The notes under the pieces were generated by a model. That model was given only the letters and a program-made list of their open reading frames with translations, ran no database searches and was not told where the DNA came from. A DNA stretch of 48,144 nucleotides, taken from the NCBI RefSeq assembly GCF_013464915.1, contig NZ_RAVT01000006.1, forward strand, positions 32,716 through 80,859. The letters are read 5' to 3'. The translations under genes and the position numbers were made by a program. Positions within the stretch are counted from its first letter, which is position 1; each line of letters starts with the position of its first letter. Shown here in pieces: positions 28,096 through 37,137 of the stretch. This stretch comes from Stenotrophomonas maltophilia (lineage in GTDB: Bacteria; Pseudomonadota; Gammaproteobacteria; Xanthomonadales; Xanthomonadaceae).

Positions 28096-29820
28096 ATGAG
28101 CGACAAACCGCTGACCGATTTGACCTTTTCCTCCTTCGAGCTGCATCCGGCCCTGCAGGCCGGCCTTGAAGGAGCCGGATTCACCCGCTGCACCCCGATC
28201 CAGGCGCTGACCCTGCCGGTCGCGCTGCCTGGCGGTGATGTTGCCGGCCAGGCCCAGACCGGCACCGGCAAGACCCTGGCCTTCCTGGTCGCTGTCGTGA
28301 ACCGCCTTCTGACGCGTCCGGCGCTGGCCGACCGCAAGCCGGAAGATCCGCGCGCCCTGATCCTCGCCCCGACCCGCGAACTGGCCATCCAGATCCACAA
28401 GGATGCGGTGAAGTTCGGTTCCGACCTGGGCCTGCGCTTCGCCCTGGTCTACGGCGGCGTGGATTACGACAAGCAGCGCGAACTGCTGCAGCAGGGCGTG
28501 GACGTGATCATCGCCACCCCGGGCCGCCTGATCGACTACGTCAAGCAGCACAAGGTGGTCTCGCTGCACGCCTGCGAGATCTGCGTGCTGGACGAAGCCG
28601 ACCGCATGTTCGACCTGGGCTTCATCAAGGACATCCGCTTCCTGCTGCGCCGCATGCCCGAGCGCACCACCCGCCAGACCCTGCTGTTCAGTGCCACCCT
28701 CAGCCATCGCGTGCTGGAGCTGGCCTACGAGCACATGAACGAACCGCAGAAGCTGGTGGTCGAAGCCGAGACCATCACCGCTGCCCGCGTGCGCCAGCGC
28801 ATCTACTTCCCGGCCGACGACGAGAAGATCCCGCTGCTGCTGGGCCTGCTGTCGCGCAGCGAAGGCGCGCGCACCATGGTCTTCGTCAACACCAAGGTGT
28901 TCGTCGAGCGCGTCGCCCGTTCGCTGGAGAAGGCCGGCTACCGTGTCGGCGTGCTGTCCGGTGATGTGCCGCAGAAGAAGCGCGAGAGCCTGCTCAACCG
29001 CTTCCAGAAGGGCCAGCTGGAAATCCTGGTGGCCACCGACGTGGCTGCGCGCGGCCTGCACATCGACGGCATCAAGTACGTCTACAACTACGACCTGCCG
29101 TTCGATGCCGAAGACTACGTGCACCGCATCGGTCGCACCGCGCGCCTGGGTGAAGAGGGCGACGCGATCAGCTTCGCCTGCGAGCGCTACGCCATGGGCC
29201 TGCCGGACATCGAGGCCTACATCGAGCAGAAGATTCCGTCCGAGCCGGTCACCAAGGAACTGCTGACGCCGCTGCCGCGCCCGGAACGCCCGGCACCGGC
29301 TGCAGGCGAGGAAGGCGAGGACAACGAAAGCGTCGGCCAGATCTTCCGCGAAGCGCGCGAAGCCCGTGCCGCCGAGGAAGAGCGTCGGGGCGGTGGCCGT
29401 AGTGGCGGCCGTTCCGGCGGTGGTGGTGGCCGTGGTGGCCGTGACGGTGAGCGCAGCGGCGAACGCCGTTCGCGTGGCCCGCGCAAGCCGCGCGTGGAAG
29501 GCGAGCAGGGCGCTGCCGCCCCGGCCGCCGGCGCCGAAGGCGCCACCGCCCAGGTTCCGCGCCCGCCGCGCCCGCCGCGTGCCGAAGGCGCACCGGAAGG
29601 TGCGGTGGACGGCGAGCACAAGCCGCGCAAGCGCCGTCGTCGTCGCCACGGCCGTCCGGTCGAGGGTGCCGAGGGCGTGCAGGCCAATGCCGGCAATGGC
29701 GCCAGCCCGGTCACCCCGGTGCAGGTGGTGGCCAAGCCGGTGCGTACCGCCGCAGATACCGGCGATTCGTTCCTGACCCGCATCGGCCGCAAGATCCGCC
29801 GGATGCTGTCGGGCAACTAA
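28096..29820 (+). CDS. rhlB: DEAD-box RNA helicase RhlB with long basic C-terminal tail
   Basis: ATP-dependent RNA helicase; in E. coli RhlB works in the RNA degradosome. 574 residues. The core (about 1-385) has the Q-motif, Walker A AQTGTGKT (53-60), DEAD (166-169), SAT (199-201) and the C-terminal RGLHIDGI and HRIGRTAR motifs. The remaining 190 residues are an Arg/Gly/Ala/Pro-rich, disordered tail with RGG-like repeats ([16 protein letters not shown] region, about 435-455), a PRPPRPPR run and an Arg cluster (KRRRRRHGR). The tail ends in a short conserved-looking helix ([13 protein letters not shown]). E. coli RhlB is about 420 residues, so the tail is an added RNA- or protein-binding region. 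It diverges from trxA-rho, as in E. coli. Confidence 0.93.
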   Translation: MSDKPLTDLTFSSFELHPALQAGLEGAGFTRCTPIQALTLPVALPGGDVAGQAQTGTGKTLAFLVAVVNRLLTRPALADRKPEDPRALILAPTRELAIQIHKDAVKFGSDLGLRFALVYGGVDYDKQRELLQQGVDVIIATPGRLIDYVKQHKVVSLHACEICVLDEADRMFDLGFIKDIRFLLRRMPERTTRQTLLFSATLSHRVLELAYEHMNEPQKLVVEAETITAARVRQRIYFPADDEKIPLLLGLLSRSEGARTMVFVNTKVFVERVARSLEKAGYRVGVLSGDVPQKKRESLLNRFQKGQLEILVATDVAARGLHIDGIKYVYNYDLPFDAEDYVHRIGRTARLGEEGDAISFACERYAMGLPDIEAYIEQKIPSEPVTKELLTPLPRPERPAPAAGEEGEDNESVGQIFREAREARAAEEERRGGGRSGGRSGGGGGRGGRDGERSGERRSRGPRKPRVEGEQGAAAPAAGAEGATAQVPRPPRPPRAEGAPEGAVDGEHKPRKRRRRRHGRPVEGAEGVQANAGNGASPVTPVQVVAKPVRTAADTGDSFLTRIGRKIRRMLSGN

Positions 29821-29828
29821 GCCGGTGG

Positions 29829-29880
29829 CACCCGACCGTTGGTCGGGTGGCCTTGAGGTGTGCCGACCAACGGTCGGCAC
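29829..29880. terminator. Two hairpins after rhlB, candidate terminators
   Basis: Stems CACCCGACC/GGTCGGGTG (29829-29849) and GTGCCGACC/GGTCGGCAC (29860-29880), each with a three-base loop. They share the GACC/GGTC heart and resemble a repeat family. There is no T tract, so termination would be weak or Rho-assisted. Confidence 0.6.
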
Positions 29881-29900
29881 CCACCAGGCCGGACGGTTTT

Positions 29901-29923
29901 CGCCGGGCATGGCCCGGCGCTAC
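29901..29923 (-). repeat. SMAG palindrome before ftsE
   Basis: GTAG-headed palindrome, read on the minus strand, with CGCCGGG arms. It ends 33 bases upstream of the ftsE start codon. Confidence 0.8.
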
Positions 29924-29956
29924 CGATCCGTCGCGCGGCTCCTGCATAATCGGGGC

Positions 29957-30643
29957 ATGAGTGTCCTGCGCTTCGACAATGTCAGCAAACAGTACGCCGG
30001 TGGCCACGAAGCACTGATCGATGTCAGCTTCGAGGTCGCGCCGGGCGAGATGCTGTTCGTCACCGGCCATTCCGGTGCGGGCAAAAGCACCCTGCTCAAG
30101 TTGATCCACCTCGACGAGCGGCCCAGCCGCGGCGCGGTGGTGTTCGACGAGCGCAACCTGCTGAAGGTGCGCGGCGGCGACGTGCCCCGCCACCGTCGCG
30201 CGGTCGGTGCGGTCTACCAGGACCATCGCCTGCTGATGGACCGCTCCATCGCCGAGAACGTGGCGCTGCCGCTGATCCTGCGCGGCACCCGCCGTGGCGA
30301 CATCGGCAAGCGCGTGCGTTCGGTGCTGGAACGGATGGGCCTGGGCCATCGCGAGAAGGCACTGCCCTCGCAGCTGTCCGCCGGCGAGCAGCAGCGCGTC
30401 GGCATCGCCCGCGCCATCGTCGGCGAACCCAAGCTGCTGGTGGCCGACGAGCCGACCGGCAACCTCGACCCGACCCTGGCGGCGGAGATCATGGCCCTGT
30501 TTGCCGAGCTGCCCTCGCGCGGCACCAGCGTGCTGGTGGTCAGCCACGACCTGCCGCTGCTGCGCCGCATGCGCAAGCGCGTGCTGATCCTCGACCACGG
30601 CCGGCTGGTGGATGACATCTCGCCGCAGGACCTGGCGGAGTAA
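29957..30643 (+). CDS. ftsE: Cell-division ATP-binding protein FtsE
   Basis: ATPase of the FtsEX complex, which controls periplasmic amidase activation and septal peptidoglycan splitting. 228 residues. Walker A is GHSGAGKST (37-45), the ABC signature LSAGEQQR, Walker B LLVADEP. The start at 29957 gives the usual FtsE N-terminus (MSVLRFDNVSKQY). ftsX follows after only three bases. In E. coli the order is ftsY-ftsE-ftsX-rpoH; ftsY is absent here. Confidence 0.97.
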   Translation: MSVLRFDNVSKQYAGGHEALIDVSFEVAPGEMLFVTGHSGAGKSTLLKLIHLDERPSRGAVVFDERNLLKVRGGDVPRHRRAVGAVYQDHRLLMDRSIAENVALPLILRGTRRGDIGKRVRSVLERMGLGHREKALPSQLSAGEQQRVGIARAIVGEPKLLVADEPTGNLDPTLAAEIMALFAELPSRGTSVLVVSHDLPLLRRMRKRVLILDHGRLVDDISPQDLAE

Positions 30644-30646
30644 CGC

Positions 30647-31594
30647 ATGGCCAAGAACGAAAACAGCGAAGCCGCCGCCCCCTCGCGCGTGGGCGTCTGG
30701 TTCCAGCACCACGCGCACAGCGTGGTGTTCAGCCTCGGCCGTGCCTTCCGCAAGCCGTGGGCGACCCTGCTGACGGTGATGGTCATGGCGCTGGCGCTGG
30801 CCCTGCCGCTGGGCCTGTCGATCGCGCTGGACAACCTCAAGCAGTTCGCCGGCAGCGTGCAGCAGTCGCGCGACATCAACGTATTCCTGAAGGGCAATGT
30901 CGATGGCCCCGGCGCGCTGCGCCTGGCCGGCCAGCTGCGCGATCGCGATGACGTGGCCGAAGTGAACGTGCGCACGCCCGAACAGGGTCTGCAGGAACTG
31001 CGCGATGCCGGCCTTGGCGAGGCGATCGACGCACTCAATGACAACCCGCTGCCCTCGCTGCTGGTGATCACCCCCGGCCAGGGCAAGGACGACGCACGCC
31101 TGGCACGCGCGCTGGAGAGCCTGCCCGAGGCCGACCTGGTGCAGCACGATGCACTGTGGCGCCAGCGCCTGGATGCCTGGCTGGCGTTCGGTGCACGGCT
31201 GGTGCAGGTGCTGTCGGTACTGCTCGGTGTCGGCGCCGCGCTGGTGGTTGGCAACACCGTGCGCCTGGACATCCAGGCCCGCCGCGAAGAGATCGGCGTG
31301 CTGCAGCTGCTCGGCGCCAGTGATGGCTTCATCCGCCGTCCGTTCCTGTACCTGGGCGCGTGGTACGGCCTGGGGGCCGGTGCGGTGGCACTGGCCCTGA
31401 TCGGTGCCGCCGGTGCCGCGCTGCGCGTGCCGCTGGCCGAACTCTCCCGCAGCTATGGCAGCCCGTTCGTGCTGCACGGCCTGGATCTGCTGCATGGCGG
31501 CCTGGTCCTGCTCGGCACGCTGCTGCTCGGCTGGCTGGGCGCGTGGCTGGTGACCGGCCACTTCCTGCGCCAGACCCGCCCGACCGACACCTGA
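30647..31594 (+). CDS. ftsX: Cell-division membrane protein FtsX
   Basis: Membrane partner of FtsE; its periplasmic loop contacts amidase activators such as EnvC. 315 residues: a cytoplasmic N-terminus, TM1 (about 40-60), a large periplasmic loop (about 65-180) and three C-terminal membrane segments (about 185-310) with the typical NTVRLDIQARREEIGVLQLLGAS motif between TM2 and TM3. Co-transcribed with ftsE. Confidence 0.96.
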   Translation: MAKNENSEAAAPSRVGVWFQHHAHSVVFSLGRAFRKPWATLLTVMVMALALALPLGLSIALDNLKQFAGSVQQSRDINVFLKGNVDGPGALRLAGQLRDRDDVAEVNVRTPEQGLQELRDAGLGEAIDALNDNPLPSLLVITPGQGKDDARLARALESLPEADLVQHDALWRQRLDAWLAFGARLVQVLSVLLGVGAALVVGNTVRLDIQARREEIGVLQLLGASDGFIRRPFLYLGAWYGLGAGAVALALIGAAGAALRVPLAELSRSYGSPFVLHGLDLLHGGLVLLGTLLLGWLGAWLVTGHFLRQTRPTDT

Positions 31595-31601
31595 GACCGG
31601 C

Positions 31602-32444
31602 ATGCAACCGCAAGCGCTGAAGCACCTTGATGGGCCCGCCACGCGGGTGATGGTGGTCGATGGCTCGAAGCTGGTGCGCAAGCTGATCGCCGACGTGCTG
31701 AAGCGCGACCTGCCGGGCGTGGAGGTGATCGGCTGCGACAGCATCGAAGACGCGCAGCAGGCGCTGGCGCAGGGCCCGGTGGACCTGGTGACCACCTCGT
31801 TGACCCTGCGCGATGGCGACGGCCTGGCACTGGCACGGATGGTGCGCGAAGCGGCCGGCCAGGCCTATGTGCCGGTCATCGTGGTGTCCGGCGACGCCCA
31901 GCAGCACCTGGAGCAGCGTCGCTTCACCGAGTACGTCACCGACTATTTCGACAAATCGCTCGGCCATGAAGCGCTGGCGACCTTCATCCGCGGCTACGTG
32001 CAGCCGCAGACCATTCCCGGCGCGACCATCCTCTACATCGAGGACAGCCGCGTGGTGGCCGAAGCCACCAAGCGCATGCTGGAGCGCCAGCAGTTGAACG
32101 TGCTGCACGTGGTCAGCGCCGAAGAGGCGTTCACCCTGCTCACCGCCGAGTCGCTGGGCCGCAGCCGCCACCGCATCGACCTGGTGCTGACCGACGTCAC
32201 CCTGAAGGGCGAGCTGAGCGGCCGCGATGTGGTGCAGCGCGTGCGCGTGGACTTCGGCTACGGCAAGCGCCGCCTGCCGGTGCTGGTGATGACCGGCGAC
32301 GGCAACCCGCACAACCAGACCGGGCTGCTGCAGTCCGGCGCCAACGACCTGGTGCTCAAGCCGATCGAAGAACGGCTGCTGGTCACCAAGGTGCTGTTCC
32401 AGCTGCGTCTGGCCCGGTTGAACGATGGACCCCTGATTCGATGA
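31602..32444 (+). CDS. Double-receiver response regulator with a degenerate first domain
   Basis: 280 residues made of two CheY-like receiver domains and nothing else. REC2 (about 140-270) keeps the acidic pair (E147, D148), phospho-acceptor D198 in LVLTDVTL and K253 in LKP. REC1 (about 12-130) keeps D20 and K118 but has Ser66 where the phosphorylated Asp should be (DLVTTSLTL), so it should not be phosphorylated. There is no output domain, so the protein probably acts by protein contact. It follows ftsX by seven bases and precedes ung by nine, which suggests a shared transcript. No histidine kinase is adjacent. Confidence 0.88.
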   Translation: MQPQALKHLDGPATRVMVVDGSKLVRKLIADVLKRDLPGVEVIGCDSIEDAQQALAQGPVDLVTTSLTLRDGDGLALARMVREAAGQAYVPVIVVSGDAQQHLEQRRFTEYVTDYFDKSLGHEALATFIRGYVQPQTIPGATILYIEDSRVVAEATKRMLERQQLNVLHVVSAEEAFTLLTAESLGRSRHRIDLVLTDVTLKGELSGRDVVQRVRVDFGYGKRRLPVLVMTGDGNPHNQTGLLQSGANDLVLKPIEERLLVTKVLFQLRLARLNDGPLIR

Positions 32445-32453
32445 AGTGGCGCA

Positions 32454-33167
32454 ATGATTGATGAAGTAGCGGACACCCCGACGATCCAGCTGGAACCGAG
32501 CTGGAAGCAGCATGTCGGTGATTACCTGTTGCAGCCGCAGATGCGCGAGCTGTCCGGCTTCCTGCGCCAGCGCAAGGCGAGTGGTGCCGCGGTGTTCCCG
32601 CCCGGCCCGCAGATCTTCGCGGCGTTCGATGCCACGCCGTTCGAGCAGGTGAAGGTGGTGATCCTCGGCCAGGACCCGTACCACGGGCGGGGCCAGGCGC
32701 ATGGCCTGAGTTTCTCGGTGGCGCCGGGCGTACCTGTGCCACCGTCGCTGCTGAACATCTACAAGGAGATCGAGAGCGATCTCGGTCTCCCGCGCCCGGA
32801 CCACGGCTGCCTGATGCCGTGGGCACAACGTGGCGTGCTGCTGCTCAATGCCGTGCTGACCGTGGAAGAGGGCAAGGCCGGTGCGCACCAGGGCCGTGGC
32901 TGGGAGGGCTTCACCGACCACGTGGTGGACGTGCTCAACAGCGAACGCGAAGGCCTGGTGTTCATGCTCTGGGGTGCCTATGCGCAGCAGAAGGGCAAGG
33001 TCATCGATACCCGTCGCCATCGCGTGCTGAAGTCGCCGCACCCGTCGCCGTTGTCGGCCCACCGTGGCTTCCTTGGGTGCCGCCATTTTTCGATGGCCAA
33101 CGAGTACCTGCAGCGCCGCGGCCAGGCCCCGATCGACTGGTCGCTGCCGCCGCGTTCGGCGCTCTGA
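32454..33167 (+). CDS. ung: Uracil-DNA glycosylase
   Basis: Family 1 UDG; removes uracil from DNA to start base-excision repair. 237 residues. The catalytic water-activating motif is GQDPYHG (D74) and the DNA-intercalation motif HPSPLS (196-201), both intact. It follows the response regulator by nine bases. A GC-rich palindrome (33168-33195), like a decayed SMAG, lies right after the stop codon. Confidence 0.96.
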   Translation: MIDEVADTPTIQLEPSWKQHVGDYLLQPQMRELSGFLRQRKASGAAVFPPGPQIFAAFDATPFEQVKVVILGQDPYHGRGQAHGLSFSVAPGVPVPPSLLNIYKEIESDLGLPRPDHGCLMPWAQRGVLLLNAVLTVEEGKAGAHQGRGWEGFTDHVVDVLNSEREGLVFMLWGAYAQQKGKVIDTRRHRVLKSPHPSPLSAHRGFLGCRHFSMANEYLQRRGQAPIDWSLPPRSAL

Positions 33168-33204
33168 GCGGGCCGGGCAGGGGCCCGGCGCCGCCAGCGA
33201 TGGA

Positions 33205-34743
33205 TCAGTGGCCCGCTGCTGGTGCGGGATCCGCGCGCCGGTAGTAGGCACGCGCGCCTTCGGCGATCACGCTCAACGCCTGCACGCTGCCATCGCCGCC
33301 GCGATGGAACAGCAGTTCCGCCCCCGCACTGCCTGCCAGGAAGCGGACGGGCGTCAGCGCCTGCAGAGCGACCGGTGCATCACGCCCGGGCAGGCGCAAC
33401 TGCAGTCCAGCATCGATCGCCTGCACGTCCAGGGTCGTGACGTCGAACCAATCGGCCAGGCCGCTGCGCAGATCCATGGGCAGGGTGTCATCGAGTACGA
33501 AGCGGCCGCTGAAGCGCGGATAGCCCTCCGCCAGCAATGCAGGATCCAGCGTGCGGATGACCGGCTTGGCGTTGTGGCCGAGCGCATCGGACAGGGCATT
33601 GCGGATCTCCCCACGCAGCGCGGGGCCGTTGTCGCCATTGGTCAGGATGACGAATCCATCGCCGCTCTCCGGGTAGCCTTCGATGCCGGCGTGATAGCTG
33701 TCATTGCTGCCATTGTGGAAGAAGCGGCGACTGGCACCGGTGCCGGCCAGCTCCGGTCCCAGGCCACGACCGGCCGGCGCCACCTCGCTGACCATCTGCA
33801 GGGCCAATGACTGCGGCAGCCATCCATCCTTCGTGCGGATGCTGCGCAGCAGGGCCGCGACGAACAGGCCCATGTCGTTGGCGCTGGTCCACAGCCCGGA
33901 CGCCGCCTGTTCCGGAAAGCTCTGCCAGCCGCGTGGCAGCGCTTCCGGCAGGCCCTTGTTGTCGTGCGCATGGGCAACGTTGCCGTAGCCGGAAGGCAGG
34001 GGGTTCTGGTACGTGCTGCGCGACATGCCCAGTGGCGCGAACACCTCGCGACGTGCGACGTCAGCGAATGTTCTGCCGGTCAGGTCTTCGATCGCCAGCT
34101 GCACCACCGTGTAGCCGCCACCGGAATAGTCGACCTGCTGGCCGGGTGCGTGGATCAGGCGTATCGGTTCATTCTTTGCAGGCGCCAGTCCATCCAGTGT
34201 CTGCAGCAGGGTCGGCAAGCGCTCGGCGGGCTGGTAGTCCTGGAAGCCATGCACATTGAAGCCGGCGGTGTGCGAGAGCAGCATGCGCAGGGTGATCGGC
34301 GGGTGCCGTCCCTGCGCATCGGCAGGCACATGCCAGCGGTGCAGGCGGGGATCGATGTTCTCCTCCAGCGAGACCTTGCCGGCAGCAACCAGCTTCAGGG
34401 TGGTCGCCGCAGCGCCCATCTTGCTGACCGAACCCACCGAGAACACGGTATCGGCATCCACCGCGTCGCGCGTGCCTGCCTGGCGCAGGCCGTACCCGGC
34501 GGCGTACACCACCTTGCCATCGCGGATCACCGCAACGGCGGCACCCGGCACCTTGTAGTGGGCAAGGCGTTCCTCGATCGACCATCGCGGCAGCGCCGCG
34601 CCCAGCGGGGCCGTGCCGGGGCGCAGGCCATGGGCCATTGCCTGGGCAAAGCGCGCAGCGTCTTCAGCGACGGCGTCGGTGGCCATCACGCGGAACGGGC
34701 TCAGGCAGGCCAGCAGCGAACACAGCAACAGGCGGTTCATCAT
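33205..34743 (-). CDS. Secreted serine hydrolase of the beta-lactamase/PBP class
   Basis: A 512-residue periplasmic protein of the class-C beta-lactamase-like family (PF00144), which includes DD-peptidases, esterases and D-aminopeptidases. A signal peptide (MMNRLLLCSLLACLSPF...) precedes the catalytic domain (about 50-385). The SxxK motif is S105-VSK108, the second motif appears as DYSGGGY and the third as HNG. The C-terminal 120 residues form an extra beta-rich domain. Start at 34743 because AAGGA lies five bases before it; an in-frame ATG six bases earlier overlaps that site. It lies 128 bases after the M56/BlaI pair on the same strand, so it may be the output of that switch. Whether it binds beta-lactams is unknown. 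Confidence 0.88.
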   Translation of the reverse strand: MMNRLLLCSLLACLSPFRVMATDAVAEDAARFAQAMAHGLRPGTAPLGAALPRWSIEERLAHYKVPGAAVAVIRDGKVVYAAGYGLRQAGTRDAVDADTVFSVGSVSKMGAAATTLKLVAAGKVSLEENIDPRLHRWHVPADAQGRHPPITLRMLLSHTAGFNVHGFQDYQPAERLPTLLQTLDGLAPAKNEPIRLIHAPGQQVDYSGGGYTVVQLAIEDLTGRTFADVARREVFAPLGMSRSTYQNPLPSGYGNVAHAHDNKGLPEALPRGWQSFPEQAASGLWTSANDMGLFVAALLRSIRTKDGWLPQSLALQMVSEVAPAGRGLGPELAGTGASRRFFHNGSNDSYHAGIEGYPESGDGFVILTNGDNGPALRGEIRNALSDALGHNAKPVIRTLDPALLAEGYPRFSGRFVLDDTLPMDLRSGLADWFDVTTLDVQAIDAGLQLRLPGRDAPVALQALTPVRFLAGSAGAELLFHRGGDGSVQALSVIAEGARAYYRRADPAPAAGH

Positions 34744-34871
34744 CGACATCCTTGCAGGAGTGGAAGAGGGTTGGGATCGGCGCAGGCGTTGCCACGCACG
34801 CCTGCCGCGTCCGGTCGTTGCGGGTGGAACGGGGTCAGCGCCGCAGTGCAGGAGGCGATGCGGCGGCGGCG

Positions 34872-36401
34872 TCAGCGTCGTTCGCGGCGGGCGCCCTGCG
34901 CCAGCAGGTAGTCGCGCACGGCCGCGTTGCCGGCCTGGTTCAGCGGTGTCCGCCAGCGCCCCAGCCAGCCGTCGGCTTCCACGCCCAGGTTGATGTCGGC
35001 GCCGTGCGCGAGCAGGTACTGCACGGTGACCAGGTGGCCTTCGCGCGAGGCATTGATCAGCGGTGTCTCGTCATAGGTCACGACCCGGTTGACGTCGGCA
35101 CCGGCCTGCACCAGCTGCTCGACGATGGGTTGCAGGCCCAGCGCGGAGGCGACGATCAACGGATTGCCCTCGCCCAGTGCGGCGCGATCGGGGTCGGCCC
35201 CCAGCTGCAGCAGGGCGTTGACCATCGCCGGGTCGCGTGCGCGGACGGCCTGGATCAGCGCCGTGCCATCGCCGAGCACGCGTGCATCGAGATCGACGCC
35301 CGCCGCCGCCAACGCGCGGACCTGCACGAGGTCATGCGTGCCGGCGGCCTGGAGCAGGGTGTTGACGCGCGTATAGGAGGCGCTGGCAGCCGGCGATGGG
35401 GCGAGCCGTGGTGAGACAGCCACCGCGGTGCCGGCGCAGGCTAGTAGAAGCAGCAGGCCCAGCACCAGCAGGCTGTGGCGCCGGGGGGCGTGGGGCGTGG
35501 CGTCCACCAGCTGATCGCTGCGCTGCGCCAGCTGGCTGCGTGCACTGAACATGCCCAGCGCCAGTGTCGGTGCCTCCTCGCGCAGGGCCTGCAGCTGTTC
35601 GACGCTGGCCAGCAGCGAACCTGCATAGTCCAGCGGTTCGCGTGCCTGCATCGCAGCGCGTGCGTCACAGGCCATCTCGCGCAGTACCGCCAGGCGTGCC
35701 TGGGCAACGTGCAGCAGCGGGTTCCACCAGAACAGTGCTGTTCCCGCCCGCAGCAGCGTGCTTGTCCACAGGTCGCGGCGCTGCAGGTGTGCAACCTCGT
35801 GGCGGACGATGTCGCGCAGCACGCTGTTGTCCAGGCGGGCCAGCAGCGGGCGCGGCAGCAGGATCGTCGGGCGCCACAGGCCGACGACCATCGGCCCGTC
35901 GACGGCGCAGGTGGCGATCGTCACGTGGTCGGGCACGATGTCGGCCAGGACCGCGCGCAGTCCGGCGGATGCCGGTTGCGCCAACCGCCGCAGCCGGCGT
36001 GCGTGCAGCAGCGCGTCCAGCAGGCGCATGCCCAGCCACAGGGTGCCCAGCAGCCACAGCATTGCAAGCAGTGTCGGCACGGTCTTCGGCAGTTCAACGT
36101 AATAGATGTCGGGCTGCCGTCCGGCTTCGAAGATGGCTTCTTCCGCCGTTGCCCCTTCGCCGGGCATGGGATGGAACGCGGCCGCAGGCGGTGCCGGTGC
36201 GGGCAGGGTGGTCGACCATCCCGGCAGGAAGGCGCTGAGCGGCAGCAGCAGGGCAACGGCCATCGCGGCTGTCAGCAGCCAGGAACGTTGTTCGGCACTG
36301 AGGGCTCGCCGACGAGCGAGCCAAAGCGCTGGCAGCAGCACCACTGCGGACAACAGCAACTGTCGAACGCCCAGTGCCATCGCCAGGTCGATGAGGTTCA
36401 T
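34872..36401 (-). CDS. BlaR1-like M56 membrane metallopeptidase with ankyrin-repeat C-terminus
   Basis: A 509-residue membrane protein. Three N-terminal TM segments (about 14-29, 39-61, 107-131) precede an M56 zinc-peptidase domain with the HEVAH motif (201-205) and a downstream EMACD (242-246). TM4 is at about 311-330. In BlaR1/MecR1 the segment after TM4 is an external beta-lactam-binding domain; here it is replaced by about four ankyrin repeats (345-506), such as DGTALIQAVRARDPAMVNALLQLGADP. By topology these would be periplasmic, which is unusual. The start is fixed by an ATGA overlap with the stop of the BlaI gene. The expected role is cleavage of BlaI on a stimulus sensed outside or in the membrane. 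The stimulus is unlikely to be a beta-lactam bound by this protein. Confidence 0.88.
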   Translation of the reverse strand: MNLIDLAMALGVRQLLLSAVVLLPALWLARRRALSAEQRSWLLTAAMAVALLLPLSAFLPGWSTTLPAPAPPAAAFHPMPGEGATAEEAIFEAGRQPDIYYVELPKTVPTLLAMLWLLGTLWLGMRLLDALLHARRLRRLAQPASAGLRAVLADIVPDHVTIATCAVDGPMVVGLWRPTILLPRPLLARLDNSVLRDIVRHEVAHLQRRDLWTSTLLRAGTALFWWNPLLHVAQARLAVLREMACDARAAMQAREPLDYAGSLLASVEQLQALREEAPTLALGMFSARSQLAQRSDQLVDATPHAPRRHSLLVLGLLLLLACAGTAVAVSPRLAPSPAASASYTRVNTLLQAAGTHDLVQVRALAAAGVDLDARVLGDGTALIQAVRARDPAMVNALLQLGADPDRAALGEGNPLIVASALGLQPIVEQLVQAGADVNRVVTYDETPLINASREGHLVTVQYLLAHGADINLGVEADGWLGRWRTPLNQAGNAAVRDYLLAQGARRERR

Positions 36402-36796
36402 TCCTTCCTCCCGGCCCTGGCATCGCTGATGCGCTGCTGCAGTGCCTGCAGTTCGTTGCGATCGATTTCGCGTTCGTCCACCAGGTGCTGTGCCAACACG
36501 TTCGGCGAGCCGTCGAAGAACTGATGCAGCAGATGGTCCAGCGCTTGCCGGCGGGCCTGCTCGCGGCTGAGCGTGGCGTGATAGATGTAGGCGCGACCTT
36601 CCTGGCGATGACTGACAAAGCCTTTCTTCGCCAGCACGTTGAACATGGTCAGCACCGTGGTGTACGCAACCGGCTTGTGTTCGCCGAGCACATCGGCCAC
36701 TTCGCGCACGGAGGCTTCGCCCTTGTCCCAGAGGATGTCCAGGATGGCCTGCTCGGCCGGGGTGGGAGTCTGGGAGGCGGGGCGGGCCATGCGCAT
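36398..36796 (-). CDS. BlaI/MecI-family repressor
   Basis: 132 residues: an N-terminal winged helix (TPTPAEQAILDILWDKGEASVREVADVL) and a C-terminal dimerisation helix region. Members repress their own operon and are cut by an M56 partner. The gene overlaps the M56 gene by four bases (ATGA). The start at 36796 (MRMARP) or 36790 (MARP) cannot be settled. A candidate operator and a promoter with a perfect TTGACA lie just upstream. Confidence 0.92.
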   Translation of the reverse strand: MRMARPASQTPTPAEQAILDILWDKGEASVREVADVLGEHKPVAYTTVLTMFNVLAKKGFVSHRQEGRAYIYHATLSREQARRQALDHLLHQFFDGSPNVLAQHLVDEREIDRNELQALQQRISDARAGRKE

Positions 36797-36847
36797 CTAC
36801 GTATGAATTAGTTGATGCATCGGAGCATGCTGCCGCATGGCTGTCAA
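36794..36847 (-). promoter_or_regulatory. Candidate promoter and operator of the blaI operon
   Basis: On the minus strand a perfect TTGACA (-35, at 36842-36847) is followed 17 bases later by TCCGAT (a weak -10). An imperfect inverted repeat CATCTAC/GTTGATG (36794-36800 and 36811-36817) overlaps the presumed transcript start and the start codon. This is the expected place for autorepression by BlaI. The motifs are visible; binding is inferred. Confidence 0.5.
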
Positions 36848-37095
36848 CGGGTTTTTTAGTAGTAAAACATCGAGCCTGTGGCGCGCGGGCCTGAACATCT
36901 GGCAACATCCCCGCCCCTGAATGCGCCTCCAGGCCTACCCGTTCAGCTCCGCTTGACCGGAATCGGCCGGTTTCCGGTAGGTAATTGCTTGAATTCCAAG
37001 GGATTGTGAATCCCGAAAAGCGCGCTCGCCACTGTCATCAAATCGCGCTACGGTAGGGCTCTGTTTGGGACCAGTGTTGCATCAATAGGATGCTG

Positions 37096-37122
37096 GAACT
37101 TTTTCCTCCTTTAGCAGTCCAA
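37096..37122 (+). promoter_or_regulatory. Sigma-E-like promoter upstream of rpoH
   Basis: GAACTT (37096-37101), then 16 bases, then TCCAA (37118-37122), close to the gammaproteobacterial sigma-E consensus GAACTT-N16-TCTRA. It sits 27 bases before the rpoH ATG. E. coli rpoH also has a sigma-E promoter, so this is plausible, though the -10 match is partial. Confidence 0.5.
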
Positions 37123-37137
37123 ATCCCGGACTGCTAA
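37111..37137 (+). promoter_or_regulatory. Perfect hairpin immediately before rpoH
   Basis: Ten-base arms TTAGCAGTCC (37111-37120) and GGACTGCTAA (37128-37137) with loop AAATCCC. The right arm ends two bases before the ribosome-site-like GGG region and 11 bases before the ATG. It could be a dyad operator or, if transcribed, a leader hairpin. There is no T run after it, so it is not a terminator. Confidence 0.75.

Noticed and set aside
33168-33195. A SMAG or terminator after ung
   Set aside because: The palindrome resembles a SMAG but lacks the GTAG end and has no T run, so I record it only as a decayed copy.
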